From assembly GCA_022823865.1 (NCBI GenBank), contig JAJEHF010000207.1, positions 1 to 64,000 of the forward strand: a DNA stretch of 64,000 nt. Direction: 5' to 3'. A program made the position numbers and the translations under genes. Position 1 is the first letter of the stretch. Every line of letters starts with the position of its first letter. The notes under the pieces were generated by a model. It made no database searches, was not told the DNA's origin, and saw nothing but the letters and a program-made list of their open reading frames with translations. Below, piece after piece: positions 17,227 through 26,128 of this stretch. Source of the DNA: Bryobacterales bacterium (GTDB lineage Bacteria > Acidobacteriota > Terriglobia > Bryobacterales > UBA6623).

Positions 17227-18436
17227 TGGTCACGCTCCCATCGGCGGCGATCCGCCAGCCCTTGATTCGATTGCAGTGGTAGGCGGATTTCCGGCCGCGC
17301 TCTTCGATCAGCTCCGCCCGCCCGGGTTGCAGGTAGCCGGATTCGTCGCGGCAGCGCGACAACAGAACGGTCTCGCTTCCATCCCATTCCCACGGCAGCC
17401 GAAAGCGCGTGAACGCCTTCGAGTAGACCGGAGTCTGCAGTTCCGCTTCAGTCCAGGTCTGACCGCCGTCGGTGGAGACTTCCGCCTGCGTGATCTTGCC
17501 CCGTCCCGACCAAGCCAGCCCGGAGATCTCGAGGAATCCCGGTCCGTCGATCGCGTGTCCGCCCGAGGGTGCTGTGATGACGGACTTGGCGTCCATCTCG
17601 AACGTAAAGATCCAAGCCGTACCGTCTTCCATCAGCTCGGTGTACTTGGAGGTCTCGTCCTTGACGTACTGCGGCCCCGCGGTCAACTTGATGCGTCGCA
17701 GCCACTTGACGTTGGTGTTGCCCTCCCAGCCGGGCAGGATCAGCCGCATCGGGTAACCCTGCTCTGGACGGATCGCCTCGCCGTTCTGGCCGTAGGCCAC
17801 GAGGCCCTCTTCCAGGGCCTTTTCGAGGGTGGCGCTGCGCTGCATCAGGCATGCATCGGCGCCTTCGGCGAGAATCCACTTCGCTTCGGGCTGGATGCCG
17901 GCCTCTTCCAGCAGGATGCGGAGGGGGACGCCGGTCCACTCGCTGCAACTGGCCAAGCCGTGGCTGAGTGCGACCGTGGGCGCTCCAGCCGGACTCCACT
18001 CGCCGCCGCTGTTGCCGGAACACTCGACGAAGTGGACCCTTGAAACGGATGGCAGGCGCTTGATGTCGTCCACGCTGAATGCCATCGGACGGTCCACCAG
18101 CCCGTGGACGAGCAGCTTGTGCGTCGCCGGGTCGATTTCCGGGACGCCCGCATGGTGGCGTTCGAAGTGCAATGCCGAAGGCGTGATGATGCCGTAAGTC
18201 TGATCCAGCGGCGTCCTTGACGATGCCGCCTCGGGAGTCTGGCTTTCCCGCACTCCTCGCGCGGCCTTCTCGTACGGGCTGCGCTGCCCGTAGCGACTCA
18301 CGGGCGTGCCCAGCGACGATGGTTGGTCCGTTTCCGCCGGTGCCTCCGCCTCGGGTGCGCTGCAGGCGGTCCACGCCGCGCCCGCGAGCGCGCCGGTGCC
18401 GAGAAACGACCTACGGGTTGCGTCTCGTGGTTTCAT
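17213..18436 (-). CDS. soxC: SoxC-like sulfite/sulfane dehydrogenase, molybdopterin subunit
   Basis: The 407-residue protein starts with a Tat-type signal (RRSFLGTGALAGAAW) followed by a Cys that could be lipidated. The sulfite-oxidase fold is clear: THKLLVHGLVDRPMAFSVDD, the molybdenum-binding Cys in HFVECSGNSGGEW, GYPMRLILPGWEGNTNVKWL, and the Mo-co dimerisation domain with STDGGQTWTEAEL. In SoxCD and SorAB enzymes this subunit oxidises sulfane sulfur or sulfite and passes electrons to cytochrome c. The other Sox genes (A, B, X, Y, Z) are absent here, so stand-alone sulfite dehydrogenase is as likely as SoxC proper. Confidence 0.88.
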   Translation of the reverse strand: MKPRDATRRSFLGTGALAGAAWTACSAPEAEAPAETDQPSSLGTPVSRYGQRSPYEKAARGVRESQTPEAASSRTPLDQTYGIITPSALHFERHHAGVPEIDPATHKLLVHGLVDRPMAFSVDDIKRLPSVSRVHFVECSGNSGGEWSPAGAPTVALSHGLASCSEWTGVPLRILLEEAGIQPEAKWILAEGADACLMQRSATLEKALEEGLVAYGQNGEAIRPEQGYPMRLILPGWEGNTNVKWLRRIKLTAGPQYVKDETSKYTELMEDGTAWIFTFEMDAKSVITAPSGGHAIDGPGFLEISGLAWSGRGKITQAEVSTDGGQTWTEAELQTPVYSKAFTRFRLPWEWDGSETVLLSRCRDESGYLQPGRAELIEERGRKSAYHCNRIKGWRIAADGSVTNAEA

Positions 18437-18634
18437 GAGTGGCTTGATTCTAGCGCGGGCGGCCTGCCGGGGTCGGTCTGCCCGCGCCGAAAGGAGTATC
18501 GCCGCCGCCCAAGTCAGGCTTCGTACGGGGCTGGCATTCGAACGGTTCCGCCTTCACCCTGGCGGGATTCGTCGGGGCAATTGCACGCTGTAGCCCGCAG
18601 ATTCGTGTTTCCATCTGCCAGCGCGAAATGTAAG

Positions 18635-21547
18635 ATGGACTTGGCAATGTCCCGTCCTCGCAGGTTCGGCCGGTGGCTCGTCGCTGTTGCGGCGTGGTGC
18701 CTCGCTATCAGCGCTCAGGGAGGGGATTTCGAGTCGACCGTGCGGCCGATCTTTGAGCGGCGCTGCGCGGCCTGTCACGGCGAACAGCCTCAAGGCGGGC
18801 TCAAGCTCGACACGCAGCGCCACGTCTTGGAGGGGGGCCAGTCGGGCGCGGCGGTCGTGCCCGGGTATCCCGATCGCAGCCTGCTGTTGGCCAAGGTGGT
18901 CTCGGGGCAGATGCCCATGGGTGGCGAGAAGCTGCCCGAGTCCGAGATCGAAGCGATTCGCGCATGGATCGACGAGGCGGGCCGCTCTGATGCTGCCGCT
19001 GCCGAGCTGCGCGTGACTGAATCCGATGTTCTGCCGATCTTCCAGATGCGGTGCCAGACCTGCCACGGCAAGCGACGGCAGGAAGGCGGCTTGGATCTGC
19101 GCAGCTTGGACTCGCTGTTGGAAGGCGGGGATTCGGGCCCCGCATTGGTGCCGGGCAAGCCTGACGACAGTCTCTTGCTGCAGCGCATCGTTCGCGGCGA
19201 AATGCCCCCGCCCGACATGCTCTTCGAAAACCACGTCAAGACACCGACCGACGCCGAGGTCGCGCTCTTGCGGAAGTGGGTCGCCGACGGTGCCCTGCTG
19301 TCCGAGAGCGACGAACCGGTCGCAGACCGCCCGCTGAGCGACGAGGGGCTCTCCCACTGGGCGTTTCAGGCGCCGGCGCACCCTGAGCCGCCCCGGGTGG
19401 AGAATGCCGCCCGGGTGCGCAATCCAATCGATGCGTTCCTGCTGCGAAAGCTGGAAGCGAAGGGTCTCTCCCTGTCGGCGGAAGCTAACCGCGACGCCCT
19501 GATGCGCCGCGCCTACCTGGGTCTAACGGGCGTGCCGCCGACCCCCGACCAGATTCGCGCCTATGCGCAGGACTCGCGGCCCGATGCATACGAGCGGCTG
19601 GTCGACCAGCTTCTCGATTCGCAGGAGTACGGCGAGCGCTGGGCGCAGGTGTGGTTGGACCTTGCGGGCTACGCCGATTCCGAGGGCGTGATCGACGAGG
19701 ACAGGCTGCGGCTGCACGCTTGGCGCTACCGCGACTATGTGATCCGCGCTCTCAACAGCGACAAGCCCTACGACCGGTTCCTCGCCGAGCAATTGGCAGG
19801 CGATGAACTGCTGGACTACGCGGCGCTGGAGACCGTCACTCAAGAGCACGTGGACACATTGGCCGCCACCGGGTTCCTGCGCATGACGCCCGATGGCACG
19901 TACGGATCGGCCACTGGCTCGATTGCCGAGCGCTTTAACGTGGTCGCGGATGAGATCGAGGTGCTCAGTTCCGCGGTCATGGGGGTCACTGTCGGCTGCG
20001 CCCGCTGCCACGATCACAAGTACGACCCCCTGTCCCAACGGGAGTACTACAGCCTCGGAGCCGTGTTTCAGTCGGCCTTGGATCCGTACGACTGGCTCGA
20101 CCCCACCGAGCGCTTCCTAGAAGTGGGCTTGGCCTCGGAGAAGGAGGCTGCAGCGGAGGCGAATGCTCCGCTGGAGGCCGAGATCGACCTGTTGCAAGAG
20201 GAATTCGATGCATTGGTCACGCCGTTCTTCGAACGCGAGCTCGAGCGGCGGCTGGCAGAGCTTCCGGCGGAGCTGCGAGAGAGCTTGCGGACCGTCGCGC
20301 ACACTCCGCGCAAGACGCGGACGGCCGCTCAGAAGAAGCTCGCTGGCGAGCACAAGGACCTCTTGCAGATTCCCAATGCTGATGGCGAATGGCACCAGAT
20401 CGCCGAGGCGTTTCCGGAACTCAAGGACACCGCCGGCCCGGTCAACACAAAGATCAGCGAACTCAAGGCCAAGCTGATTCCTTCGCCGAAGATCCGGGCA
20501 GTCTACGACATGGGCGGGGAGCCGTCGCGCACCTACCTGTTGCAGCGCGGCGACGCGCAGGCCATCGGGGAGCGCGTCGGGCCCGGCGTGCCGCGCATGC
20601 TGGCCGCCCGCACCGCACCGTTCGAAGCGGTGCCCCCGAGGCAGGGCACGAGCGGCAACCGCTTGGCGTTCGCGCGCTGGCTCACCGATCCTCGGCACCC
20701 TCTGACTTCCCGCGTGATGGTCAACCGCATCTGGCTCAGCCACTTCGGACGCGGCATCGTCTCGACTCCCTCGAACTTCGGCCTCACCGGGGCCGCCCCG
20801 TCGCATCCCGAGCTGCTGGATTGGCTGGCCACCGAATTCGTGCGCCAGGGCTGGAGCATCAAGGCCATGCATCGCCTGATCATGACATCGAGCGCCTATC
20901 GGCAGGCCTCCAGCGTGGCCGCGGAGGTTGCCGCGGCGGATCCAGAGAACATCCTGCTTTCCCGCATGCCGCTGCGTCGGATGGACGCCGAAGTGTTGCA
21001 CGACTCGATCCTGCGGGCGACGGGAAGGTTGGATCCGACGCGCTTCGGGCGCCCGGTCAAGGTCACCAAGAAGGAGAACGGCGAGATCGTCCCCGAGGCG
21101 ACCGAGGCCGGCTGGCGGCGCGCGGTCTACGTGCTGCGCAAGCGCCGCACTCCCGTGACGCTGCTGGAGGTGTTCGATGCCCCAAAGCCCGCGCCGAACT
21201 GCACCGAGCGCCGCGAGTCCAACGTGGCACCCCAGGCGCTGCAGATGATGAACGGCGCGGCCGCCCACGAGCACGCCAGATTCTTGGCGGGCAGGCTGAT
21301 CGACATGCATCCTAACGATCGCGTGTCGCAGGTGGCCGAGGCGTACGAGCGCATCTTGTCGAGGCGGCCCACTGCCGCCGAATCGGAACTTGCCGTACAG
21401 GATTTGGAATCCATGGACCGGCACTGGCTGGCCCACCTTGACCAGACGAAGCATGCCGGGCCACGCCGCGAGACGGCACGCTGGATGGCCTTGGGATCGT
21501 TCGCCCACGCCCTGCTGAACTCCGCGGAGTTCCTGTACATCGATTGA
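18635..21547 (+). CDS. Exported cytochrome/DUF1549/DUF1553 protein, copy 1
   Basis: From the ATG at 18635 (a second ATG at 18647 is equally possible) the protein has ~970 residues and a signal peptide. Two N-terminal cytochrome-type PSCyt1 modules carry CAACH and CQTCH. A DUF1549 domain follows with [18 protein letters not shown], and then a long DUF1553 domain with [20 protein letters not shown] and [11 protein letters not shown]. The combination is the Planctomycete cytochrome C family, also frequent in Acidobacteriota and Verrucomicrobia. It is always exported and almost always paired with DUF1501, as here (8-bp gap). The function is unproven; redox-coupled glycan metabolism has been suggested from context. 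The three heme motifs are intact. Confidence 0.92.
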   Translation: MDLAMSRPRRFGRWLVAVAAWCLAISAQGGDFESTVRPIFERRCAACHGEQPQGGLKLDTQRHVLEGGQSGAAVVPGYPDRSLLLAKVVSGQMPMGGEKLPESEIEAIRAWIDEAGRSDAAAAELRVTESDVLPIFQMRCQTCHGKRRQEGGLDLRSLDSLLEGGDSGPALVPGKPDDSLLLQRIVRGEMPPPDMLFENHVKTPTDAEVALLRKWVADGALLSESDEPVADRPLSDEGLSHWAFQAPAHPEPPRVENAARVRNPIDAFLLRKLEAKGLSLSAEANRDALMRRAYLGLTGVPPTPDQIRAYAQDSRPDAYERLVDQLLDSQEYGERWAQVWLDLAGYADSEGVIDEDRLRLHAWRYRDYVIRALNSDKPYDRFLAEQLAGDELLDYAALETVTQEHVDTLAATGFLRMTPDGTYGSATGSIAERFNVVADEIEVLSSAVMGVTVGCARCHDHKYDPLSQREYYSLGAVFQSALDPYDWLDPTERFLEVGLASEKEAAAEANAPLEAEIDLLQEEFDALVTPFFERELERRLAELPAELRESLRTVAHTPRKTRTAAQKKLAGEHKDLLQIPNADGEWHQIAEAFPELKDTAGPVNTKISELKAKLIPSPKIRAVYDMGGEPSRTYLLQRGDAQAIGERVGPGVPRMLAARTAPFEAVPPRQGTSGNRLAFARWLTDPRHPLTSRVMVNRIWLSHFGRGIVSTPSNFGLTGAAPSHPELLDWLATEFVRQGWSIKAMHRLIMTSSAYRQASSVAAEVAAADPENILLSRMPLRRMDAEVLHDSILRATGRLDPTRFGRPVKVTKKENGEIVPEATEAGWRRAVYVLRKRRTPVTLLEVFDAPKPAPNCTERRESNVAPQALQMMNGAAAHEHARFLAGRLIDMHPNDRVSQVAEAYERILSRRPTAAESELAVQDLESMDRHWLAHLDQTKHAGPRRETARWMALGSFAHALLNSAEFLYID

Positions 21548-21555
21548 GATCCGCC

Positions 21556-22974
21556 ATGCAACGACCGAGCCGCCGCGATTTTTTCTCCCGCATCGGAGAC
21601 GGTCTCCACGGGGCCGCGCTGGCATGGCTGCTGAACGGCGAACTCGCCGCCGGCGAGACCCGCAGCACCTACGACCAGAAGCCGCGACAGCCGCACTTCG
21701 CGCCCAAGGCCAAGTCTGTCATCCACCTGTTCATGAACGGCGGGCCGAGCCAGGTCGATCTCTTCGACCACAAGCCGGAACTGGAGAAACACGCCGGGGC
21801 CGAGGCTCCGCGCGATATCGCCAACCAGCTCGAATTCACCGACGAAGTCGGAACGCTGATGCCATCCCCGTACGGCTTCAGCCGGCACGGCCAGTGCGGC
21901 ATGGAGATTTCCGACCTGCTGCCGGGCCTCGGTGGCGTCGCGGACGACATCACGCTCGTCCGCTCGATGCACGGCGAGCATTTCAACCACGAACCCTCGC
22001 TGTACTTGATGCATTCCGGGCGCACCCTGCCGGGGCGCCCGGCCTTGGGCGCTTGGGCAGTCTACGGGCTGGGGACGGAGAACCAGAACCTGCCGGGCTA
22101 TATCGTGCTCGATGACCCGCTGGGGTATCCGATCAACGATCTCCAGAATTGGCAGTCGGGATGGCTGCCGCAGGTTTACCAGGGCACGAAGTTCCGGGCC
22201 GAGGGCCCGCCGGTGCTGAACCTGCGCCGGGAGCAGGAACTGCCCAGCCCGCTGATGGAAGCCGAGCGTGCGCTCGTGCGGAGGCTGAACCTCGCCCATC
22301 GGGACGCCAGGCCCTTGCAGCCGCAGCTAGACGCCCGCATCGAGAGCTACGAGCTGGCGGCCCGCATGCAGATGGCAGCCACAGACGTCGCTGACCTTTC
22401 ATCGGAGAGCGAGGCAACCAAGGACATGTACGGGATGAACGACGAGCGCACGCGGGCCTATGGGGCCCGGCTGCTGCTTGCCCGTCGCATGGTGGAGCGA
22501 GGTGTGCGCTTCGTGCAGGTCTTCATCGAGTACCAGATCTGGGACAACCACTTGAATCTGGATCGCGAGCTGGGCTATGCCTGCGCCAAGACCGACAAGC
22601 CGGTCGCGGCGCTGATCAAGGATCTCAAGCAGCGAGGCCTGCTGGACTCCACTCTAGTGATCTGGGGCGGGGAATTCGGGCGCATGCCGTTGGCACAAGT
22701 CGGTCAGGCCGGCACCACCGGTCGCGATCACGGCCCCGCCGGCTTCAGCATCTGGATGGCCGGCGGAGGTGTCAAGGGCGGGCACGTCCACGGCGCCACG
22801 GACGAGATCGGCCACAAGGCCGTGGAAGATCGCGTCAGCGTGCATGACTTCCACGCGACCATGCTGCATCTGCTGGGCCTCGACCCCGAGAAATTGGTCT
22901 ATAACGTGCATGGCCTTGACGAGCGTCTGATCGGCCAGTATCCGGCCCGCGTGGTCAAAGAGATCTTGGCTTAG
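21556..22974 (+). CDS. DUF1501 protein with Tat signal, copy 1
   Basis: The start at 21556 gives MQRPSRRDFFSRIGDGLHG, a twin-arginine signal. The 472-residue protein has the DUF1501 pattern: HFAPKAKSVIHLFMNGGPSQ, DLFDHKPEL, RSMHGEHFNHEPS, VWGGEFGRMP (VIWGGEFGR), and the C-terminal HDFHATMLHLLGLDPEKL. The fold is related to alkaline phosphatase/sulfatase enzymes. Together with the upstream DUF1549/1553 gene it forms a two-gene unit. The biochemical role is unknown. Confidence 0.92.
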   Translation: MQRPSRRDFFSRIGDGLHGAALAWLLNGELAAGETRSTYDQKPRQPHFAPKAKSVIHLFMNGGPSQVDLFDHKPELEKHAGAEAPRDIANQLEFTDEVGTLMPSPYGFSRHGQCGMEISDLLPGLGGVADDITLVRSMHGEHFNHEPSLYLMHSGRTLPGRPALGAWAVYGLGTENQNLPGYIVLDDPLGYPINDLQNWQSGWLPQVYQGTKFRAEGPPVLNLRREQELPSPLMEAERALVRRLNLAHRDARPLQPQLDARIESYELAARMQMAATDVADLSSESEATKDMYGMNDERTRAYGARLLLARRMVERGVRFVQVFIEYQIWDNHLNLDRELGYACAKTDKPVAALIKDLKQRGLLDSTLVIWGGEFGRMPLAQVGQAGTTGRDHGPAGFSIWMAGGGVKGGHVHGATDEIGHKAVEDRVSVHDFHATMLHLLGLDPEKLVYNVHGLDERLIGQYPARVVKEILA

Positions 22975-23283
22975 CGGCCTTGGTCTCCGTGCCAGAGCGT
23001 CAGGGTGGAGCCAGGGGTTGCTGGGCGACGAACCAAGGCCCCACGTTTGGTCGCTCCGCGATTACCGGATACGCTGGCAGCACTCCTGCCATCGCGGCGT
23101 TCTCCGGGCAGGGGAACGCTCAGTTGAGAGTGCAGCTCACTCTCGAATCACCCAGCGTGGGAACTACCCTTGCAAGATTCGGCCTCGAGTGAGCAAATGC
23201 GACGCTTGGGCAGCTTGCGGAGTCCAGCCGAGGGCCTTGATTCCGAGCCCTCGACGACCTAACCGGGTCTGTATCCTAGTGCC
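22975..23283 (+). other. Gene-free stretch between DUF1501 and sulfatase
   Basis: I see no convincing gene, RNA or repeat. A 70-codon open frame (22980-23192) has no ribosome site or family resemblance. The stretch presumably holds the promoter of the next sulfatase. Confidence 0.5.
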
Positions 23284-24750
23284 GTGATTCGACGCGAATT
23301 CCTCCAGTCCTCTCTTGCTGCCGCTGGCTCCACGCTACTTCCGAGCTGTAGCGATTCCGAGCCAGAGCAGGGGGCGGCCAAGCGACCGAATGTCGTTTTC
23401 ATCCTCACCGATGACCAGCGCTGGGACTGCCTCTCGGCAGCTGGCCATCCGTTCCTAAAAACGCCCAATCTCGACCGGCTCGCCAACGAGGGTGTGAGGT
23501 TTGCCAACGCATTCGTCACTACCTCGCTCTGTTCCCCTTCGCGGGCCAGCTTCCTTTCGGGACTCTACGCGCACTCGCACGGTGTGATGAACAACTTCAC
23601 CGAGTACCCTGCTGACTTGGCGAGTTTCCCCGTCGCCCTGCAGGATGCCGGCTACGAGACCGCCTATATCGGCAAGTGGCACATGGGCGAGGACAACGAC
23701 GAGAAGCGCCCTGGCTTCGACTACTGGATCAGCCACAAGGGCCAGGGCCAATACTGGGACACCACCTTCAACGTCAATGGCGAGCGTGGTGAGGTCAAGG
23801 GCTACTACTCGAACGTCGTCACGGACTTCGCCGTCGACTGGCTCGAACAGAAGCACGAAGAGCCGTTTCTTCTGTGTCTCGGCCACAAAGCGCCACACGG
23901 CGTCTGGATTCCCGATACGCCCTACGAGCATGTCTACGACGACCTTGAAGTGACCGAGCCCGAGACCGGGCGACTACTCGAACCGCTGCCTGACTGGGTC
24001 GGCGAGCGCATCGAGACGTGGCACGGAATCGATGGCAACCTCTACGGGCTGGAGGACTTCGGCAAGTTTATCCGCAACTACCATGCGACGATCCTTTCGG
24101 TTGATGACTCGGTCGGCCGCATCTATGACGCACTCGAGCGGACGGGCAAACTCGATGAGACGCTGATCGTATTTGCCGGCGACAATGGATTCCTGCTGGG
24201 CGAGCATGCCTCGATCGATAAGCGCACCATGTGGGAGGAGTCGATCCGCGTGCCGCTGCTGGTGCGCTATCCTCCACTGATCGATCAGCCGCGCGTCATC
24301 GAGCAGCAAGTGCTGAACCTAGACGTTGCGCCTTCGATTGTCGACATCTGCGGGCTACCGCCGCTTGGCGACATCCACGGTCGCAGCTTCAAGCAACTCG
24401 TCAGCACGGGTGAAGATCCGGGTTGGCGCAAGAGTTGGCTCTACGAGTACAACTTCGAGACCCAGTTCCCGTACACGCCGAACGTGCGCGGCGTGCGCAC
24501 AGACGAGTGGAAGTACGTCCACTACCCCAATGGCGAAGGCCGACCCAACACCCACAAGGCCGAACTTTATCGCGTTGCTGACGACCCGCTCGAGAAGCGC
24601 AACCTCATCGACGACCCGGCGCATGCCGACAAGCTGGCCGAGCTCCAGGCCGAGCTTGAAAGGCTCAAGCGGGAGACCGGTGCGCTTCCGGATGAGATGC
24701 CTGTCGACCCGGAACTGCGGATGGAACTGCCCGACAAGGACATTCGTTAG
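23284..24750 (+). CDS. Sulfatase (formylglycine type) with Tat/lipoprotein-like N-terminus
   Basis: Starting at a GTG, the 488-residue protein has an N-terminal RREFLQSSLAAAGSTLLPSC that could serve as a Tat signal ending in a lipobox Cys. The catalytic set includes PNVVFILTDDQRWDCLS, the formylglycine motif CSPSRASFLSG (Cys83), IGKWHMGED, and FAGDNGFLLGEH. It belongs to the choline-sulfatase/N-sulfoglucosamine-like sulfatases acting on sulfated glycans; the exact substrate is unknown. The C-terminal DEWKYVHYPNGEG block is typical. No neighbouring hydrolase shares its transcript. Confidence 0.93.
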   Translation: MIRREFLQSSLAAAGSTLLPSCSDSEPEQGAAKRPNVVFILTDDQRWDCLSAAGHPFLKTPNLDRLANEGVRFANAFVTTSLCSPSRASFLSGLYAHSHGVMNNFTEYPADLASFPVALQDAGYETAYIGKWHMGEDNDEKRPGFDYWISHKGQGQYWDTTFNVNGERGEVKGYYSNVVTDFAVDWLEQKHEEPFLLCLGHKAPHGVWIPDTPYEHVYDDLEVTEPETGRLLEPLPDWVGERIETWHGIDGNLYGLEDFGKFIRNYHATILSVDDSVGRIYDALERTGKLDETLIVFAGDNGFLLGEHASIDKRTMWEESIRVPLLVRYPPLIDQPRVIEQQVLNLDVAPSIVDICGLPPLGDIHGRSFKQLVSTGEDPGWRKSWLYEYNFETQFPYTPNVRGVRTDEWKYVHYPNGEGRPNTHKAELYRVADDPLEKRNLIDDPAHADKLAELQAELERLKRETGALPDEMPVDPELRMELPDKDIR

Positions 24751-25043
24751 CCCCAACGGCCCCGAACCACCTTATGGCCAAGCTCAGTCTTGGGCTGCGT
24801 GATTGAACTGAGGCAACTCTCCAGATTTCAATCATTTAAGCGATTTCGACAAGCTTCGGCTTGGTTCGCTCTTGGGCGGTATCACGGCGTTTTCGTCGGG
24901 CCGCTACTGGCTACGTTGACACCTTCGGCATACTGCCGACAGTCGCATTTGGTTCGCTCGGCCACCGTCCTGGGTGCATTGAAACCCAAGCAGCTCAGAC
25001 ACGCGCTCGTGCGGTGGTATCAGATGTCAAGAGTCTCGTTGCC

Positions 25044-25277
25044 TCAGGAATCTTCGGCTTGCGAATGCACTCGGTCCAGTTCGTCGAGCACCGCCAATCC
25101 GTGCTCGACTTTGCCGCGGGCCGCTCGCAGCCGGAAACGCATCTCGGTATCGTGCTCGGTCAACGCGCGGACGGAGAGTTCCTCCATCAGCTTGTTTACG
25201 CTCACACCGCGTTGAGCGGCCATCGCCGCCAAGCGATCTCGAAGCGCATCAGGTACCCGAATCGTCAATGTTGCCAT
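25044..25277 (-). CDS. Ribbon-helix-helix antitoxin, orphan
   Basis: The 77-residue protein begins MATLTIRVPDALRDRLAAMA, a beta strand and helix of the CopG/Arc ribbon-helix-helix fold, followed by GVSVNKLMEELSVRAL. The acidic C-terminal tail would wrap a toxin. A ribosome site (AGGAGG) precedes the ATG. No intact toxin lies downstream on the same strand: the ~290 bp to the sulfatase stop holds no clear gene. It follows a dead hicBA pair by 65 bp, so the region is a stack of toxin-antitoxin remains. Confidence 0.8.
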   Translation of the reverse strand: MATLTIRVPDALRDRLAAMAAQRGVSVNKLMEELSVRALTEHDTEMRFRLRAARGKVEHGLAVLDELDRVHSQAEDS

Positions 25278-25342
25278 GTCAGTCCTCCTCCTTCAGCCGG
25301 TTGCCAAGCGAACCGAACCATTTGCGAGGCGGTTGCTCGATG

Positions 25343-25534
25343 CTACGATCCGATCGGTGGTACCGACAGCCGACGGCAGATCTTGCGGACCAGCGGCTTT
25401 GGGCTCTCTGTATGGCGGGGCACAGCTTCAACTACGCCTGTTCCTGGATTCGACCAAAGCGAGCGAGATGCACCTTCGCGCTTGAGATAACAGCCATGTT
25501 TGCGCAGGTGTCACAGCAGGCCCACGCGCTTCAT
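25343..25534 (-). pseudogene. hicA: hicA toxin inactivated by a nonsense codon
   Basis: The frame from the ATG at 25534 reads MKRVGLL, then TGA at codon 8 (25513-25511), then HLRKHGCYLKREGASRSLW and on to PKPLVRKICRRLSVP and a TAG at 25343. Apart from the single stop this is a complete 63-codon HicA. The stop sits where relatives usually have Arg (one base change from CGA). The active-site region usually reads G-A-x-H-S; here it is GASRS, so the catalytic His is also replaced by Arg. The ATG overlaps the hicB stop (ATGA). Confidence 0.85.
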
Positions 25535-25746
25535 TGCACGATGATCGTGTCACGCTCGGCGTCGGCCGGTAATCCGCGAAGGCCTTCTTCGCGCCGGTCC
25601 TCAAGAACCAAAGCGATGGCTTGCGCAAGACTCTCTCTCGCTTCGTCCTTCGTTCGTCCCTGCCCGTTAGCGCCTGGGATTTCGGGGCAGTACGCGATGA
25701 TCCATTCCTCGTCACGCTCGAAGATTGCTGTGAATTCGTTCTGCAT
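25531..25746 (-). CDS. hicB: HicB-like antitoxin
   Basis: The ATG at 25746 gives a 71-residue protein: MQNEFTAIFERDEEWIIAYC, then PEIPGANGQGRTKDEARESL. This is the partially degraded RNase-H-like fold of HicB antitoxins. It is short and lacks a DNA-binding tail, as in many minimal HicBs. It overlaps by 4 bp (ATGA) with a dead hicA. The longer frame to 26037 lacks conservation upstream of this Met. Confidence 0.85.
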   Translation of the reverse strand: MQNEFTAIFERDEEWIIAYCPEIPGANGQGRTKDEARESLAQAIALVLEDRREEGLRGLPADAERDTIIVQ

Positions 25747-26128
25747 CGCCGGAAATCGGCATTCTACCAGCGAATCTCGCCTCGAAGTTCCAATCGGCCA
25801 TAGTGGGGTTCTGTCAATAGATGGGCGACTAGTTCGAGGGCCGTCGTAACTGAAACGGCGTTGAAAGACGGAGGCCGAACAGCCAAGCTGATTCCGGAGG
25901 CGTCGCGTTGTCTGTTCTACCTGCCGGCAGTCGCCACTGATCAATGCCGCCGGCAAGGCGCGTCGACGAGCGCCGGGCGGCGATTGCCGAATCGAGCGAT
26001 GGATTCGGAAATTCCGGTGCGGCCACCCCGACGCCATGAAGCGGGCCGATACGTGCTAAATTCTGTGTGGCCCCGGGGCTCGTGGGGCGACTTGAAGACC
26101 GGCCAGCACGCTCTGCGTCAACACAACC
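25747..26128. other. Gene-free stretch upstream of the ADP-ribosylglycohydrolase
   Basis: No family resemblance was found in either strand. It must contain the start signals of the divergent hicB and ADP-ribosylglycohydrolase genes, but no clear -35/-10 pair stands out. Confidence 0.4.

Noticed and set aside
20117-21625. 502-codon minus-strand frame
   Set aside because: Antisense shadow of the DUF1549/DUF1553 gene with heavy Arg/Gln/His bias and no domain pattern.
22980-23192. 70-codon frame after the DUF1501 gene
   Set aside because: No ribosome site and no resemblance to any family.
24751-25043. Possible decayed PIN toxin partner of the RHH antitoxin on the minus strand
   Set aside because: A short SDTT-like string appears, but the following acidic motifs could not be followed in any frame.
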